Source of the DNA: Usnea hakonensis
Taxonomy: Eukaryota; Ascomycota; Lecanoromycetes; Lecanorales; Parmeliaceae
DNA: 64,000 nt
Assembly (NCBI GenBank): GCA_013423325.1
Contig: BLJB01000154.1
Span: forward strand, 1-64,000
Direction of reading: 5' to 3'
Position 1 is the stretch's first letter; each line of letters starts with the position of its first letter. Below are positions 1-11,212 of this stretch, piece after piece. The translations under genes and the position numbers were made by a program. A model generated the notes under the pieces. The model was not told where the DNA came from. It saw nothing but the letters and a program-made list of their open reading frames with translations, and did not search any database.

Positions 1-146
1 TGGGAAGCCCTAACCCTAATGGTGCATATCCCAGGGTGGTGCATTTCCGGGTGAATACGAGTACTCAGGGTACCTCGTCTTAGATGGTGTGCTGAGCTAG
101 GGTTAGGGTTAGGCCTGGTAGTCTGCTGCGGGGTATCGAGGTACCT
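1..146. repeat. Inverted telomere-type repeats
   Basis: Two CCCTAA units lie at about 8-19 and a run of TTAGGG-type units lies at about 97-115 in the opposite orientation, separated by about 78 bp of unique sequence. TTAGGG is the telomere repeat of most filamentous ascomycetes. The runs are too short to be a chromosome end, so this is an interstitial telomere-like sequence, just upstream of the first gene. Confidence 0.6.
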
Positions 147-1544
147 ATGTTTTTCACATCACCGATCTCGTCCGTTATCTTAGCAGCGATGGATTTGGAG
201 ACTTCAGCTATGCCTTCTCATCTGCGTTTCCCTCCAGAGATATTGAGGAGTATCACGGAAAACTTCCGCTGTCGCAAAAGCCCGGATGAGCTCTCATATT
301 TATGGACTACTGTGCGACTGGTGTGCAAGCAATTCAAAGACGACATTGAGGATATCTTCCGAACTGAGCATTTACCCAAGACTTGGCTTTACCTCGACAA
401 CAGCGGGATCTATGACTTGTATGTCAAGCTGTTTTTTGATACTATTCAATCACGGTATCCAGGCAGGGCAGTGTTCTCTTCACGCTTAGATACTAACAAT
501 CCAGTGCGCCAATGGGACGACATATCCAAAACGCTAGCCAGATTAGGCACTGGTAGGTTGGGCGATGCAGACAGGTCGGCACCTGGATCTCGTATGCGCC
601 TGTACACATGCCCTCCTTGCCTCTTCGTGGTCCAGGTCCGGGGAAGTATATGCGACTGTGCCATACCGTCACTGAATTTCAATGCCAACCCCCTAAGGCT
701 TGAGATATCCTTCGAATGGAAGTACCTATATCATCAATTCTTCGGGGAGCGTAAGATGGTCAGAACTGAATTGGATGGCGCGCTTGTATGTAATCCACGC
801 TCTTCTTTACCAGATCTGACGCCCTCAGAAGGAGACAGAATCATGCAATCATCCCGATCTGCAGGTTTTGAGTCCTCTCATTGAACATGTCATTTCATCG
901 AACCAGATTATTAGCCCTGATCTACGGGCTCTCGTACAACTCGATTTCCAGACACAGCATCGACACATGCAGATATCATACCAAGCAGCTCTGCGTGCCT
1001 GGTGTCTGGAGCGACCTATTAAAACCTGGACGGATACAATGGGAAAGCACCTCGGACAACTGAATCCAACTCTCGAAAGATGCCGACTCCGAAGACTAGC
1101 AGATCAGAAAATAGATCTCGATGACGAGGGGCGTGTTAATCAAAAAAGAATGGATTGCGAAAAGGAGATCATTCGTGCGGCAAAGTCCAAGGAGAGAGAT
1201 GAATGCCTTCAGCTAATTCAGGTATATTTATCATCAGCCTGTAAGAAGAATGACCTTGTGCTGACCAGACGTAGGCCTGCGATGCTTGTCGTAAGATGAA
1301 CGTCCATTGCGAGCGAGGGAGTTATAGAGACTGCGATTCATGCACTGAAGCCGGCTCGCCATGCGGCACGTCCTTGGCCCGTTTGAACATTTTGCGGCAA
1401 GATTATTTGATGCCAACAACGGAATTTACGAACCAGCCGCCCATTGATAATGATGCTCGCGGGATTCACGCACTGCAAGACTATCAAAGACAAATGACGC
1501 TCCTCAACTTGAGTTTTCTAGCAATGGGCCACCACAGGAGCTAG
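147..1544 (+). CDS. F-box-like protein with C-terminal Zn2Cys6 cluster
   Basis: Three exons fit in phase 0: 147-785, 865-1221 and 1275-1544, giving 421 residues (407 if the ATG at 189 is used). Intron 1 (79 nt) starts GTATGT and ends GCAG. Intron 2 (53 nt) starts GTATAT, has CTGAC near its end and closes with TAG. The N-terminal part, about residues 25-75, reads like a degenerate fungal F-box (FPPEILRSI, then VCKQFKDDIE). The third exon opens directly into a binuclear zinc cluster with Cys at 334, 337, 344, 352, 355 and 362, i.e. CX2CX6CX7CX2CX6C, with RK after the second Cys. Such clusters normally bind DNA and usually sit at the N-terminus of transcription factors; here it lies at the C-terminus. 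The role is not known. The F-box call is weaker than the zinc-cluster call. Confidence 0.65.
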
Positions 1545-2850
1545 CGTCCGCCCCCGTTTCAACAACCTTGCACCACCGGGCCCAGATATGCGGCAGACCT
1601 ACAGGATGAATGCGTGTAGTCTGGAGCACTATAGAAGTCTACGAATCCCGACTGATGACGAGCAAGATCCGGGTGAGGGTACCAGTCAGCCAATCTAGAG
1701 AATCAAGCTCCGGATGTCTGCAGACAACAATGTCCGCCACAGCCCTTGAGTCTTGTCAGATCTAGCGAGCGAATGTTCTCGGCACGTGGACAATTGCTCT
1801 CAGGCGTCTACGCCAACCGATGCCTTACTTGATCCACCTCAGTGCATGAAATAAGCCCTTCTTTTCTTCCATGACGTACACTGACCGTCATTTCCTGTTG
1901 ATAACATCATATAGAAGAAGAGAATTCCTATTAGGGCCTGTTACTCAAGCATATTACCAGAGCGGAAGATATTGCCACAGCTTTTCTCTCCCCCAAAACA
2001 CGACACCCCCACCATTCCTCGCCTCAGAACCCTAAAAGAAAAGGAACGTGGTCAGACCATCTCATCCCTTCTCAATTCCCAAACCAAACACCCAACAACA
2101 ATGCTTGCGCTGATGGCACATACCTCCCCGCAAACTCCACCAAAGCCCTCTTCCCAAGCGATACCCACCCTTCCCTCTCGCGATACTCCCACCCCCCCGC
2201 TTCCCGTTCTTCTGGAAAAGCAAACTTCGCCACGTATTCATCACCCCTCATCCCATAAATCCCTCCAACGCCATTCCTCATCCCCCACCATCCCTCACCC
2301 CCATCACCCCCTCTATCTACCACATCAGCAAAGCAGAGAAACCATTCCTTCTTCTCCAGCGTACTTCAATGAAAAAGCATCTCAAACTCCTAAAAATAAA
2401 GATAGAACGAGTGGGACGGGCTGCGGGTACAGGAGCGGCGGAGGCAGTGCTGGAGGGCCACAAGGGGGGGAGGCGGGCGAGACGGGAAAGGTGGGGTGTG
2501 TGAGAGTGTTAGTGAGTCAGGAAGCGGAAAGGTGCATGCGTGTGACCAAGATACACGGGCTCCTACGGCGACAGTGCTACACGTACGGTGGCGACCTCCA
2601 CAAATGGACCATGGCCCGCCACCAACCCGCAACATACCACCATGGTCTTGTCACGTAGTATGCGCCACCGATTCCGAGCAAACACGCCTCCATTGATCCT
2701 ATAAACGCAGTCTCTGACCAAACCATCCCATCCAACTGGCCAACAGCATGCCTACAGCCACAATCCCCCTTCCCCATCATCTTAGCCTCACGCATCATCT
2801 TCATCTCTTAAAACAGTATCCCTTGCCACAACATCCAAGCAAGCGACAAA
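1545..2850. other. Intergenic, C-rich in its second half
   Basis: No gene is seen. From about 1970 to 2900 the plus strand is rich in C and poor in G, which opens long frames on both strands, including a 228-codon frame at 1972-2658 made mostly of P, S, T and H. Confidence 0.6.
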
Positions 2851-4163
2851 TCAAGCCGTCGCCCCCGCCACCGCCTCCTTGCTGTTCTGATACAAACTCA
2901 ACCAATTATTCCCACCGCAGATCTCCGTCGCGTTCCCATTACAAGGAGTAGTGCATTGATTCTGCGTCGAAGTGACGCTGGTGGCCGACTTGACGCCTTT
3001 ACCGTTGGCGTCGCCGCCGCAGTAACATCTAATTCAGCAGTCAGCTTCAATTATTCATTCCATCGAGACGATAACCGAAACAAAAAAGACTATCGTTGCT
3101 CAGTGCACAGAATGGGAGCACTTACTGGGAGCCAAATTCCACACCCATGTATTTGTATTGAGAGCAGTAAGCCGCGCATCGCTCGACCGTAAGAGGGGAC
3201 CCCGACCAGGCCAGGGAGCTCAGTGTCCGCGACGTGGCGGAATCGGCCTCGCAGGAAATGTAATTAAATGTTCCTGATGTCTTGACAACGGACGCTACTG
3301 GGGCGCTGGCAGCACTGTTGGCAGCAGCACCGTTGGTAGCACCGTTGGTAGCACCGTTGGTAGTATCGTTGGTAGTGCTGTTGCCTAGACTGCCTAGAAC
3401 ACCATCGATACCGGAATCGTCACTGCCATCACCTTCACCGCCGTCATCTGGGTTCGGGTCATCCTCCGCGGCGGCGTCAACCTCGTCTTCGGACGTAGCT
3501 GCGATTTCGGTCTTGGTTTGCTGCTTGAGTGTGCTATCTATCTGTGATCCAGAGGCGTAGATATGGAGGACTAGTTCATAAAAGTCCCCTACCATTTCCA
3601 TGAGCATTTTCTTGTTCTGACGCTAGGGCGTGGATGAGGAGGCCTACCAGCTGTCACCCAACCCCCAGAGGACTTTTCTGTGATATTGGAGACGCAGTGC
3701 TGAACGACTTTTGAGCCCCGAGATGCAATATCCGCATAGGTCGACGTGTCGTAGGTGACTCCGGTGTCTGAGGAGTTGCTAGTGGAATTGTCGTAACCGG
3801 AGAAATCGTACTCCTGGGGTACGAGAGCTGCATTGCAGCCAGCTAGCAAGAGACGAGTCAATGCCACATTTCCAATTCTCACTTCATAACAGGGGTTACA
3901 CGGGACAACGTACTGGTCGACCAGGATTGTGGGAAGTCTTTCCGAGTGCCGTTCACCCCCGCCGGCGTTGCGAATTGCGAAGGAATGAATAGATAGGACG
4001 TATTTGCAACCCCCATTTTCGAAATGCTTGCTAGGAGAGTGGTGCAAGCCGCTGCCGAAGGAGCTCCATAGGCAGTGAGATTGCACTGATCAGGGCTGAA
4101 TGCGAGAGCCGAGGAAAACAGTGTGAAAGTCGCAGCGGCGAGGAGCGCAGTTGTAGAAGCCAT
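2851..4163 (-). CDS. Secreted WSC-domain protein
   Basis: Four exons in compatible phases, read on the minus strand: 4163-3914, 3842-3648, 3498-3126 and 3028-2851, for about 331 residues. The start MASTTALLAAATFTLFSSAL is a signal peptide. The last two exons carry a WSC carbohydrate-binding domain: YISCEADSATSRTLSS, then MTVERC-like SPLTVERCAAYC, YMGVEFGSQCYCGG and a closing C...C pair before NATEICGG. WSC domains bind wall polysaccharides or act in wall-stress sensing, but no transmembrane helix follows here, so it is probably a secreted wall protein. A 12-bp minisatellite (about 3331-3386) encodes repeated TNGA units in the linker. The intron at 3499-3647 is long (149 nt) and may hide a micro-exon near 3590-3615. 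The first two exons have paired Cys but no domain I can name. Confidence 0.75.
3331..3386. repeat. 12-bp minisatellite inside the WSC gene
   Basis: Imperfect copies of CCGTTGGTAGCA in tandem, at least three, encoding TNGA/TNDT on the minus strand. Whole-codon length means copy-number change would not break the frame. Confidence 0.7.
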
Positions 4164-4986
4164 GACTGAGATAGGGAATAATGAGAAAGCGTTAGCTGCA
4201 GTACGTGGATGCTGCTGATCACAAAGATTGATAGATGGTTTTCGGATGCCACCTGGCGTGCACGTTTTGTTAAATAAAAATCGCTCTTCTTTGGTCGCAG
4301 TTTTGCTCTTTCCGACATGTTTTATCGATTTCCGACACGAAATTGAAGGTGGCCATTCAAGCGCACTGGCGATGAAACGCCGCAAGAATGGACCAAAATG
4401 GGCCCAGCGCACCTCTACGCGCTGGTACCGCAAGGCACACAGTTTTTTCGGATCGTATGTTTGATGTCGTAAGTGAGCTTACGCGGCCTGGAGTGCGAAA
4501 GCGTGTGCGTGTTTGCTGGGTCCAACGCATTGAGGAGCTGAATAAATTTGGATCTGGAGAAAAGATCTATGGATGCAGACGTTGACTTGGATCTTTTCTG
4601 AGCTTCATTCTACTTCTTTTGACCTATTTTCGGTCCCTTTGGGAATTTGGGAATCTTTTGAGGTGGGAGAGGTCGTTTCAAAGGCCAGGTGTTGATTTGA
4701 TGGTGCTTCGTTATAAGCGCACCGCGCCACTCCGAATAGGCGCTGTCTCACAGATGCTAGGCCATGGCACAGTATATCCGTCGCAAATCATTTCATCCCG
4801 ATGTGTCTTGGAATCGAGAATACCAATCATTAGAAAGTACAAGGGCACGCGCTTCAAGTGGCCTCCGCTCCGGTGGCGACAAAAAGAACTTCTATTCCTT
4901 ACTCCGTATAGGCAGGGTGTTTGTGACTTTGCGCAGATCTTCATTGACCCTCTCTTCTGACGACCACCTACAGACAAATTCCACGG
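4164..4986. other. Intergenic
   Basis: Upstream region of the WSC gene and downstream region of the ABC transporter. No coding pattern, repeat or RNA gene recognised. Confidence 0.5.
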
Positions 4987-7900
4987 TCATCTATGAGTCC
5001 TCCTATTGAACAGTCTCAGCGCCCCGAAAGCTATCACGCGGTATATGGTTCCTATCAAAAACAGCATCGCCAGATCTAAGCTGTAACGGCCTAGGTGGTA
5101 CCCGGTCGCCGAAGCCGCCATATCAATTTGGTAAAGATAGCCATACGGCGCGATATTCTCAGTGAAGTAGGCTTCCGATAGCCAGACCCCAGGACTCAAC
5201 CTCCAAAGCCATGTCATGTGCCATCCTCTTACCTGACGGAGAGTCGGTTTGACCCCACTAATGATAGCCACCACCAGACCAGCCATGGTTGCAATCAATG
5301 GTCCATCTTCTCGCTTCGTTACCATCGATACGCAAGACGAAAGGCCGTAAATGCAATAGAAATAAAGCAGATTAGCAATGAAGGTTGCTCCCCAGGATAT
5401 CCTAGGTGTTGCAAGATACATAAAGGGCACGGTGAAGTGTAGGTTAGATACGACGATCCTTGGCAGTGTTGAGATAACTTTGCCAAGGTAGTATGCAAAG
5501 CGATTGTGTCCCGATGAGGCCTCGCGGGCATACATCAGCTTCTCTTCTCCAAAGACCCTGACTCCCGGTGAGCTTGCAATTAGTCCCGTTGCCAGGCCAA
5601 CAAGCAAGGACATTTCTGGCACTGAGATGTAGTCTACTGACGACGAAAGAAGCTCGTAGGGCTGAAGGAAAATGCCACGGAAGTTGATGCCATCGTCGCC
5701 TTCCTCTGCCAGACCAAGAAGAAGCCCCGTGAGAGTAGCGACGCCGAGCTCAGCATAGAGATTACGCCTGAGTCTGTACTGTTGTAGGAATGCCCTGCCA
5801 AGGCAAAAGTAAGTCTGGCGGTACCAGGGTGCGCCTCGCATTTGTACCGTTCTATCCAAAGCAACCATCTCATCAACAAAAGGACTGTGTTCGCGAGATC
5901 TTGTCACTCTTGCGGCGTCTTCTCGATATTTCCATTGCTCAATCAAATGTGAGACGTTGGTGTCGCCCAGTCTCTTGTACAGATGCCCTTGACCCGCAAT
6001 GATATCCATGATAGTGTCCGCTGGATTATTACCCTCAGGAAACTTGAAGCCACATTCTTCGAAGTATGCTTGCGCCTCTGCCTCTTTGCCTAAGTATATC
6101 ACTCTTCCCGCACCAAGAAGAAGAACGTTGTCGAGTGCTTGAAAGATCTCGTGTCGAGGCTGATGAATGATAGTCACAACAGTTATGCCCAGTTGTGAAA
6201 CAGCTTTCAGTATTGACATGATAGAGGAAGCGGACGTTGCATCGAGACCTGAAGTTGGTTCGTCTAGAAACAATGCCATCGGAGCGGCGGCTAGTTCCAT
6301 GCCTATACTGACACGCTTGCGCTCTCCACCAGAGACCACTGGTGCAGCAGTACTACCAACGAGCGACTTTTCAACATGCGATAGCTGCAGGCATTTTAAG
6401 ACGAGGTCAACGTGTCTCTGGATGCTTTTGTCATTCCAATCGGACGGCAATCGTATCCGAGCAGAATGTAAAATGTTCTCTCGGACTGTGAGCTCGGGTA
6501 GGACAACATCATCCTGAGGCACGTATCCGATGACCTTTTTGTATTTGGAAGATACTCCGGCACTACCATTGATTTTAGTGACACCTCCAGTGTGAGAATG
6601 CTTGCCCATGAGGACGTTGACGAAAGTCGACTTGCCAGCCCCAGAGGCACCCATGACTCCCCAAAGGCTGCCCCTTGTGATTTTGCCAGTGACTTGGGAT
6701 AAGATAGGCTGTCTCGAGCCTCTTGGTTGATAGCTGAGACTGTCGAATTCGAACGATATACCAATACTCGCAGCAGCTGTGCATCTTGACAAAGATTGGA
6801 CAAACTGCTGGATATTTGCGTCTGGTCTTTCCACCTCAACAGTGTCACCTTCATTGAAAGTAAATTCATTATCCATTATAGACAGAGAGCTTGTGTAGGC
6901 TCGCCTTACTCCGGATATCCTAGATTCCAAAGGAAATTCTTCCTCATGAATGGGTTGATATTGTTCACTCTGGCCCCCTAGATGCGACAAGGTGAGTACC
7001 TTTCTCCGTTCTTTTGACTTTCTGCTATTTCTCTGAGGACCTCCGCGTCTCCGCTTCCCACGTATCTTTGCACCTAACATAGCACATATAACCAGCACAT
7101 CCAAGACGACCAAAAAGATGAGAGGCAGCAGCGATCCATCTCTGTAACTGCCAGGAGGACAAACGGCTCCGGGGCTGCACTTGATAGGCTGGTAGGCGCC
7201 AACCGAGCAGAAATGACCAGAGGGGCATTCGATCTGCTTCGCACCTCCGGGTGGGCAGTAGTTTCCTTTCTTGCAAACGACGGGCTCGTAAGGTCCCATC
7301 GGAGGCGTTGTCTGACCTGTCAAGCGAGCGGCTTGGACGGCAGGAGGAGGAGGACAATAGCATGGTGGATTGGAGGCCGTGTTGTTCTGACCTGTGATTA
7401 ATGGAGCTGTCAGCGTCTTTTCACCGGCTTCTCTAGGTGATCCTTGTGCACTCACAAAAAAACCCAAGGCTACAACCCGTCGCATTCCATGCACTAGCGC
7501 TTTGTAGCAGTCGAGCTACAATACCTGGCTGCCAGCATGGGCTCAGTGACGTTATCGCGTATGCTGCTAAAACTGTGTAGAGTCTCGACGATGCCTCGGT
7601 ATCATTCTTGCCAGTGCAATAAGCTTCGTCAGGATCTTTGGTGCCATTGTTGGATGTCATATTCACGAATGCTGCGCTTGAGCCTTGACCATCTATGATG
7701 TACGGTATATCGAGGTCGGGAGGGTTGCTGTCGGAGTTGATGGGGTCTCGGAGCAAGGCAGCATTGGTCTGGTTGACGGCGAAAAACCACTTGCCTGTCT
7801 GTCCCACGTAAGGTTCATCGGCGGTCTCATTCGTGAAGCATTTCCAGGCCTGTTTCCCCAGCATTTCTTGCAAGGCGCATTCGCATAACTCATCGTCGAT

Positions 7901-8008
7901 GAAGACTGGGCCTCTCGGCTGATTATCTGTCATACTTGTAGGGAGATTATGCGAGCTGTTCTGAGGCTCCATTGCTGATTCTCTACGCGATTGTAGAAAG
8001 GAAGACAA
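4987..8008 (-). CDS. ABCG-family transporter with Cys-rich ectodomain (ADP1-like)
   Basis: Two exons on the minus strand, 8008-7456 and 7391-4987, joined by a 64-nt intron (GTGAGT, CTGAC, CACAG) that restores the codon for Cys185; 985 residues from the first ATG, or start at 7972. Order: extracellular Asn- and Cys-rich region to about residue 265, ending in CPPG/CPSG modules like the ADP1 and plant ABCG24/28 ectodomain; a transmembrane helix near 272-291; a basic linker; an ABC domain with Walker A GASGAGKST near 432-440, signature VSGGERKRVSIG and Walker B LFLDEPTSGLD; then an ABC2 membrane domain of about six helices. This is one half-transporter. The substrate cannot be told from sequence. 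I see no signal peptide at the predicted N-terminus, unusual for this group, so an upstream 5' exon may be missing from the model. Confidence 0.88.
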
Positions 8009-9843
8009 AATCCAAGTTCACACGCTGTATGAGTGTGATAAGTGTCAAGTAGTGGAGAGAAGAAGGTGGGTGTTCAAGAAATAAGTGATGCGGGTAGGTG
8101 CAGTGGAGCTAAACACCGCAATTTCAAATATTGCAGGTGGCAATAACACTCGGCGAAGTGTGAATGTGCCGTGCCGTGCCTTTCTTTGTGCAACTTGCTC
8201 TGCAATGATCTCCCTTGAGGTTTTCCAAACTACCATGGTCAATACCTGATGATTTCAAGCTATTGTTTTAGTGAATTTACAGCCTTCGCTAATTCGTTGT
8301 AATCATTATGAGTTCTTCCCCACTCAGCAATAATTTTGAGGTGGGACAAACGGACGTGTGGACAAGACATTGCCCAGTGTGCCCTTGCGCTTCTGATTGC
8401 ACGAAGCAGATACGATATGAGAGGTGACTCCAAATTTAGCTCGCTCAACGGCCGAAGCTAACGCAGATGATAGAAATAGCTTGCCAAGTCACTTGTTCAA
8501 GGAGTATTGTATGCTGGGCTCAGCCTCGTCCAATGAACAATTCACTTTTGCTGATGCTCCGCCTTTCCGTTCGTCTGGGCCCTGATTGCACACTGCCAAG
8601 GTATTGTATTGCAGTTTCGTTACTGCCACTCCCGTTTGTAGACCACTCCTATTCGTACACCGCTAGCAAAATAATAGTGTTGAGATACGGTAAGATACGA
8701 CATTATCACCGCAGCTCCGTGTCACATTTGATCCATAAATTTACATGCCAGCGATATAACGGCATCGATTGGAGCTTGTGCTCACAAATGAAATCTACGA
8801 AAGTCGTCTTTGTTCTGGATCTTAGACATGACCGATGTCATTTCGTCTTTGACGTATTACTACTCCGTCAGCCCCAAGGGTTTCCAGCAAAGCATACAAA
8901 CCAAGAAACATCCAAACATACAAGATTATTGCCTATATGTTGTACATGGGTAGGATAGGCTGTAGATAGGTCTTCAGTAGTCGAAAGAAGATTGGGCCGC
9001 GGGTTGTGGCGGGACTATTTTCTCCCTGTTAAGCGTATTGTTCATACCTATCCTGCTGTCGTTAGTATTTTCATCAGATCACGAATCTCAACTCCATTCG
9101 AAAAAATTATTATAGGCCAGCACTTTCGGCCATATACTGCCACTTGAGATTCTAGCAATCTAGGCCTGTCGATGGGTGCAATCATCCAGTAATGTGGTAC
9201 CAGAATGCGTTGTTCCGTGAATCGAGAGCACAGCAACGAGCTAGTAAAGCTTAACACATCAATAAACTTTGTCATTCGTAGCGAGCAGCCAAGGAGCTGG
9301 ACTCTGACGTGGCTTGCACTGATCACAAGTCACCGGAAGACCAAGACAATAGCGTTCATCCGTCGATTGAAGAATCTGGTATTGGAGAGTCTTGGATCGA
9401 AATGTGTGTAAGGTATGCAGCAATTCCGTTGGCTCGTTCCGTGCTGGAAATACTTAATTCCTTCTCATCACTTAGACATCCCACCTTTGTGTTTAACACA
9501 ATCTTACATACACCAAAATTGGTTCTAGAAGAGACTGGTTCTACCGTCTGCTTTTCCGCCAATTTAGAAGTGGCATAAAGATGTTTTGGCTGAGAATCAA
9601 TTGAAGATGATTGAAACGAACTTGAGTTGAATGTTATGGAATGGCTTGACTTGATGAAATTATAGGCGCTTAAAATCACTTTCATCTAATATACCAGGTC
9701 TTCAGGGATTGACAATTGCTGAAAATCACAATCAACCGAACTATCTTGTGCACTCCTCTTCTGTCATCTGCTCTCTGCTCTTCATCTTTTCTTCCAGTCT
9801 CCTTCTATGATAATGACCCGCTAAGGTTGACTCGACGTTCGGG
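8009..9843. other. Intergenic
   Basis: About 1.8 kb without a supported gene. Short open frames on both strands have no recognisable domain and no fitting introns. Confidence 0.5.
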
Positions 9844-11002
9844 CTATGCGGCAGTGATGTTTGTCTCTGTCCCAGGCTGTTGCAGTAGAAACAAAGGGCC
9901 CGCAACAACACTATCCAAAGTAGGTGCTCCAGGCTCATCTGCAATCACAGCCACGATTATACCCTTGCTTTCGAACGCTGCCGGAATGACTGACGTATTC
10001 GTCTTCGTGTCAAATGGTACCGTGATGTTGTTCACCCCATGGAAAAAGACAGCATAGTAAGGATGTTCGGACTCAAATTTCGGTACCAGCGTTTCGTTAG
10101 TGTATCTGTTCTTGGAGAACACGAATGTTATGGGCGATCCTGGGTGGCCTGTAGAGGTAGAGCCGTCGTAGTTCAGCTGCGGCAGCTTCTGCGACGGGTA
10201 GGGATAGGGCGGATTCTCCGGAGGACAACTTCCTGCGATGATAAAATCGGCTAGGACAAGGTAGAGGATCTGATTGACGTATGGGAACGAGGTGTCTGCT
10301 GGACCCGCGAAAGGATCGAGGCTCCAAACGTCGATGAGGGCCCAGGTCTAATACAATGTAAGCAAGACTTCGAACGAGCCTGTCATATTAGAAAAGTCAT
10401 ACCTCATGTCGAGCCTCGGTCTCTCCTATTGCTACAAGGGCACCCAGGGTCGAGAGTGCTCTCGCTTGCTGCACTAAGCCCGTCAAGAATGCCATACTGG
10501 AGACTTCGATAATATTCTGTAAAGCCAGAAATTCCATGGCATCAGCGAAGCCATACTCATACCTGCAAGCACCAGGCTTCACGGAGGCGGACGAGATAGA
10601 GTCTTGGAAAATGCGTAGGTGCCCCGCCTCGTTGTCTCGGATTTCGATAATTCTTTGATAAGTAGTGTTGGGAAGCCCGAGGTCTACAAAGACTGATTGG
10701 TTGAATGCCTCGACGCCTTGCTGGTAGAAACTGTAGACAGCCCATTCTGCACTCAAAAGATTTTGGAAGAGAATATCGTCCTCTCCCACCGGGTCCGTGG
10801 AAGTCGCTGGAATTGGAGTTGTCATGTTCGCTGGGAAAGGTGAGATCTTCTGGTTGTAATCGCTATAAAGTGAGGACTGTCCAGGGATTGGGCCACATGT
10901 TGGATCACTTGCGCAATCAGGGGATGTAGATCGGCGAACTGGATGAGCAAGAACACCATTCATAAGGCTCAGAAGAGCTACGAGAGTGCTCGTGTATTGC
11001 AT
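9844..11002 (-). CDS. Rds1-like ferritin-fold stress protein, secreted
   Basis: Two exons on the minus strand, 11002-10403 and 10347-9844, with a 55-nt phase-0 intron (GTATGA...ATTAG); 367 residues. The start at 11002 is preferred because MQYTSTLVALLSLMNGVLAH is a signal peptide; an in-frame ATG at 11035 would bury it. Residues about 65-200 match the ferritin-like domain of fungal Rds1 proteins, with the helix motifs DILFQNLLSAEW, IIEIRDNEAGHLRIF and LALQNIIEVSSMAFLTG. The Glu and His residues in EIRDNEAGH are the type that bind a di-iron centre, though iron binding is not shown. The C-terminal half is a beta-rich extension typical of the family, with N-glycosylation sites. Rds1 in Schizosaccharomyces pombe responds to nutrient and other stresses. 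The promoter has a TATA-like element and a tandem duplication. Confidence 0.85.
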
Positions 11003-11119
11003 ATTGAAAAGGGAGAAGTGTTGAAGTAATGACACGAAAGCTGAACACGTCTATGTGTGAAAGGCGCACAGATATAGATGTACTGAGAATATCACGAAAG
11101 AACCTACGACCTATTGACA

Positions 11120-11125
11120 TATATA
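11120..11125 (-). promoter_or_regulatory. Putative TATA box of the Rds1-like gene
   Basis: TATATA on the minus strand, about 118 bp upstream of the start codon at 11002 and just downstream of the 36-bp tandem repeat. Confidence 0.4.
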
Positions 11126-11140
11126 GAGAAGACAGACAGA

Positions 11141-11212
11141 ACTCACATCACGATCATACACAGGTCTCCGATCATGACTCACATCACGATTATACACAAG
11201 TCTCCGATGATG
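11141..11212. repeat. 36-bp tandem duplication in the Rds1-like promoter
   Basis: Two adjacent copies, 11141-11176 and 11177-11212, both beginning ACTCACATCACGAT or nearly so and differing at three positions. Two of the differences are C/T and G/A transitions. The pair lies 16 bp upstream of the TATA-like box. Confidence 0.8.

Noticed and set aside
1972..2658. 228-codon plus-strand frame
   Set aside because: Made almost wholly of P, S, T, H and Q from C-rich DNA, with open frames on the other strand as well; no domain or signal.
10517..10562. Intron-like segment (GTATGA...TTACAG) inside the Rds1-like gene
   Set aside because: It is 46 nt, so removal would break the frame, and its translation (YGFADAMEFLALQ) matches the conserved family pattern. 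Kept as coding.
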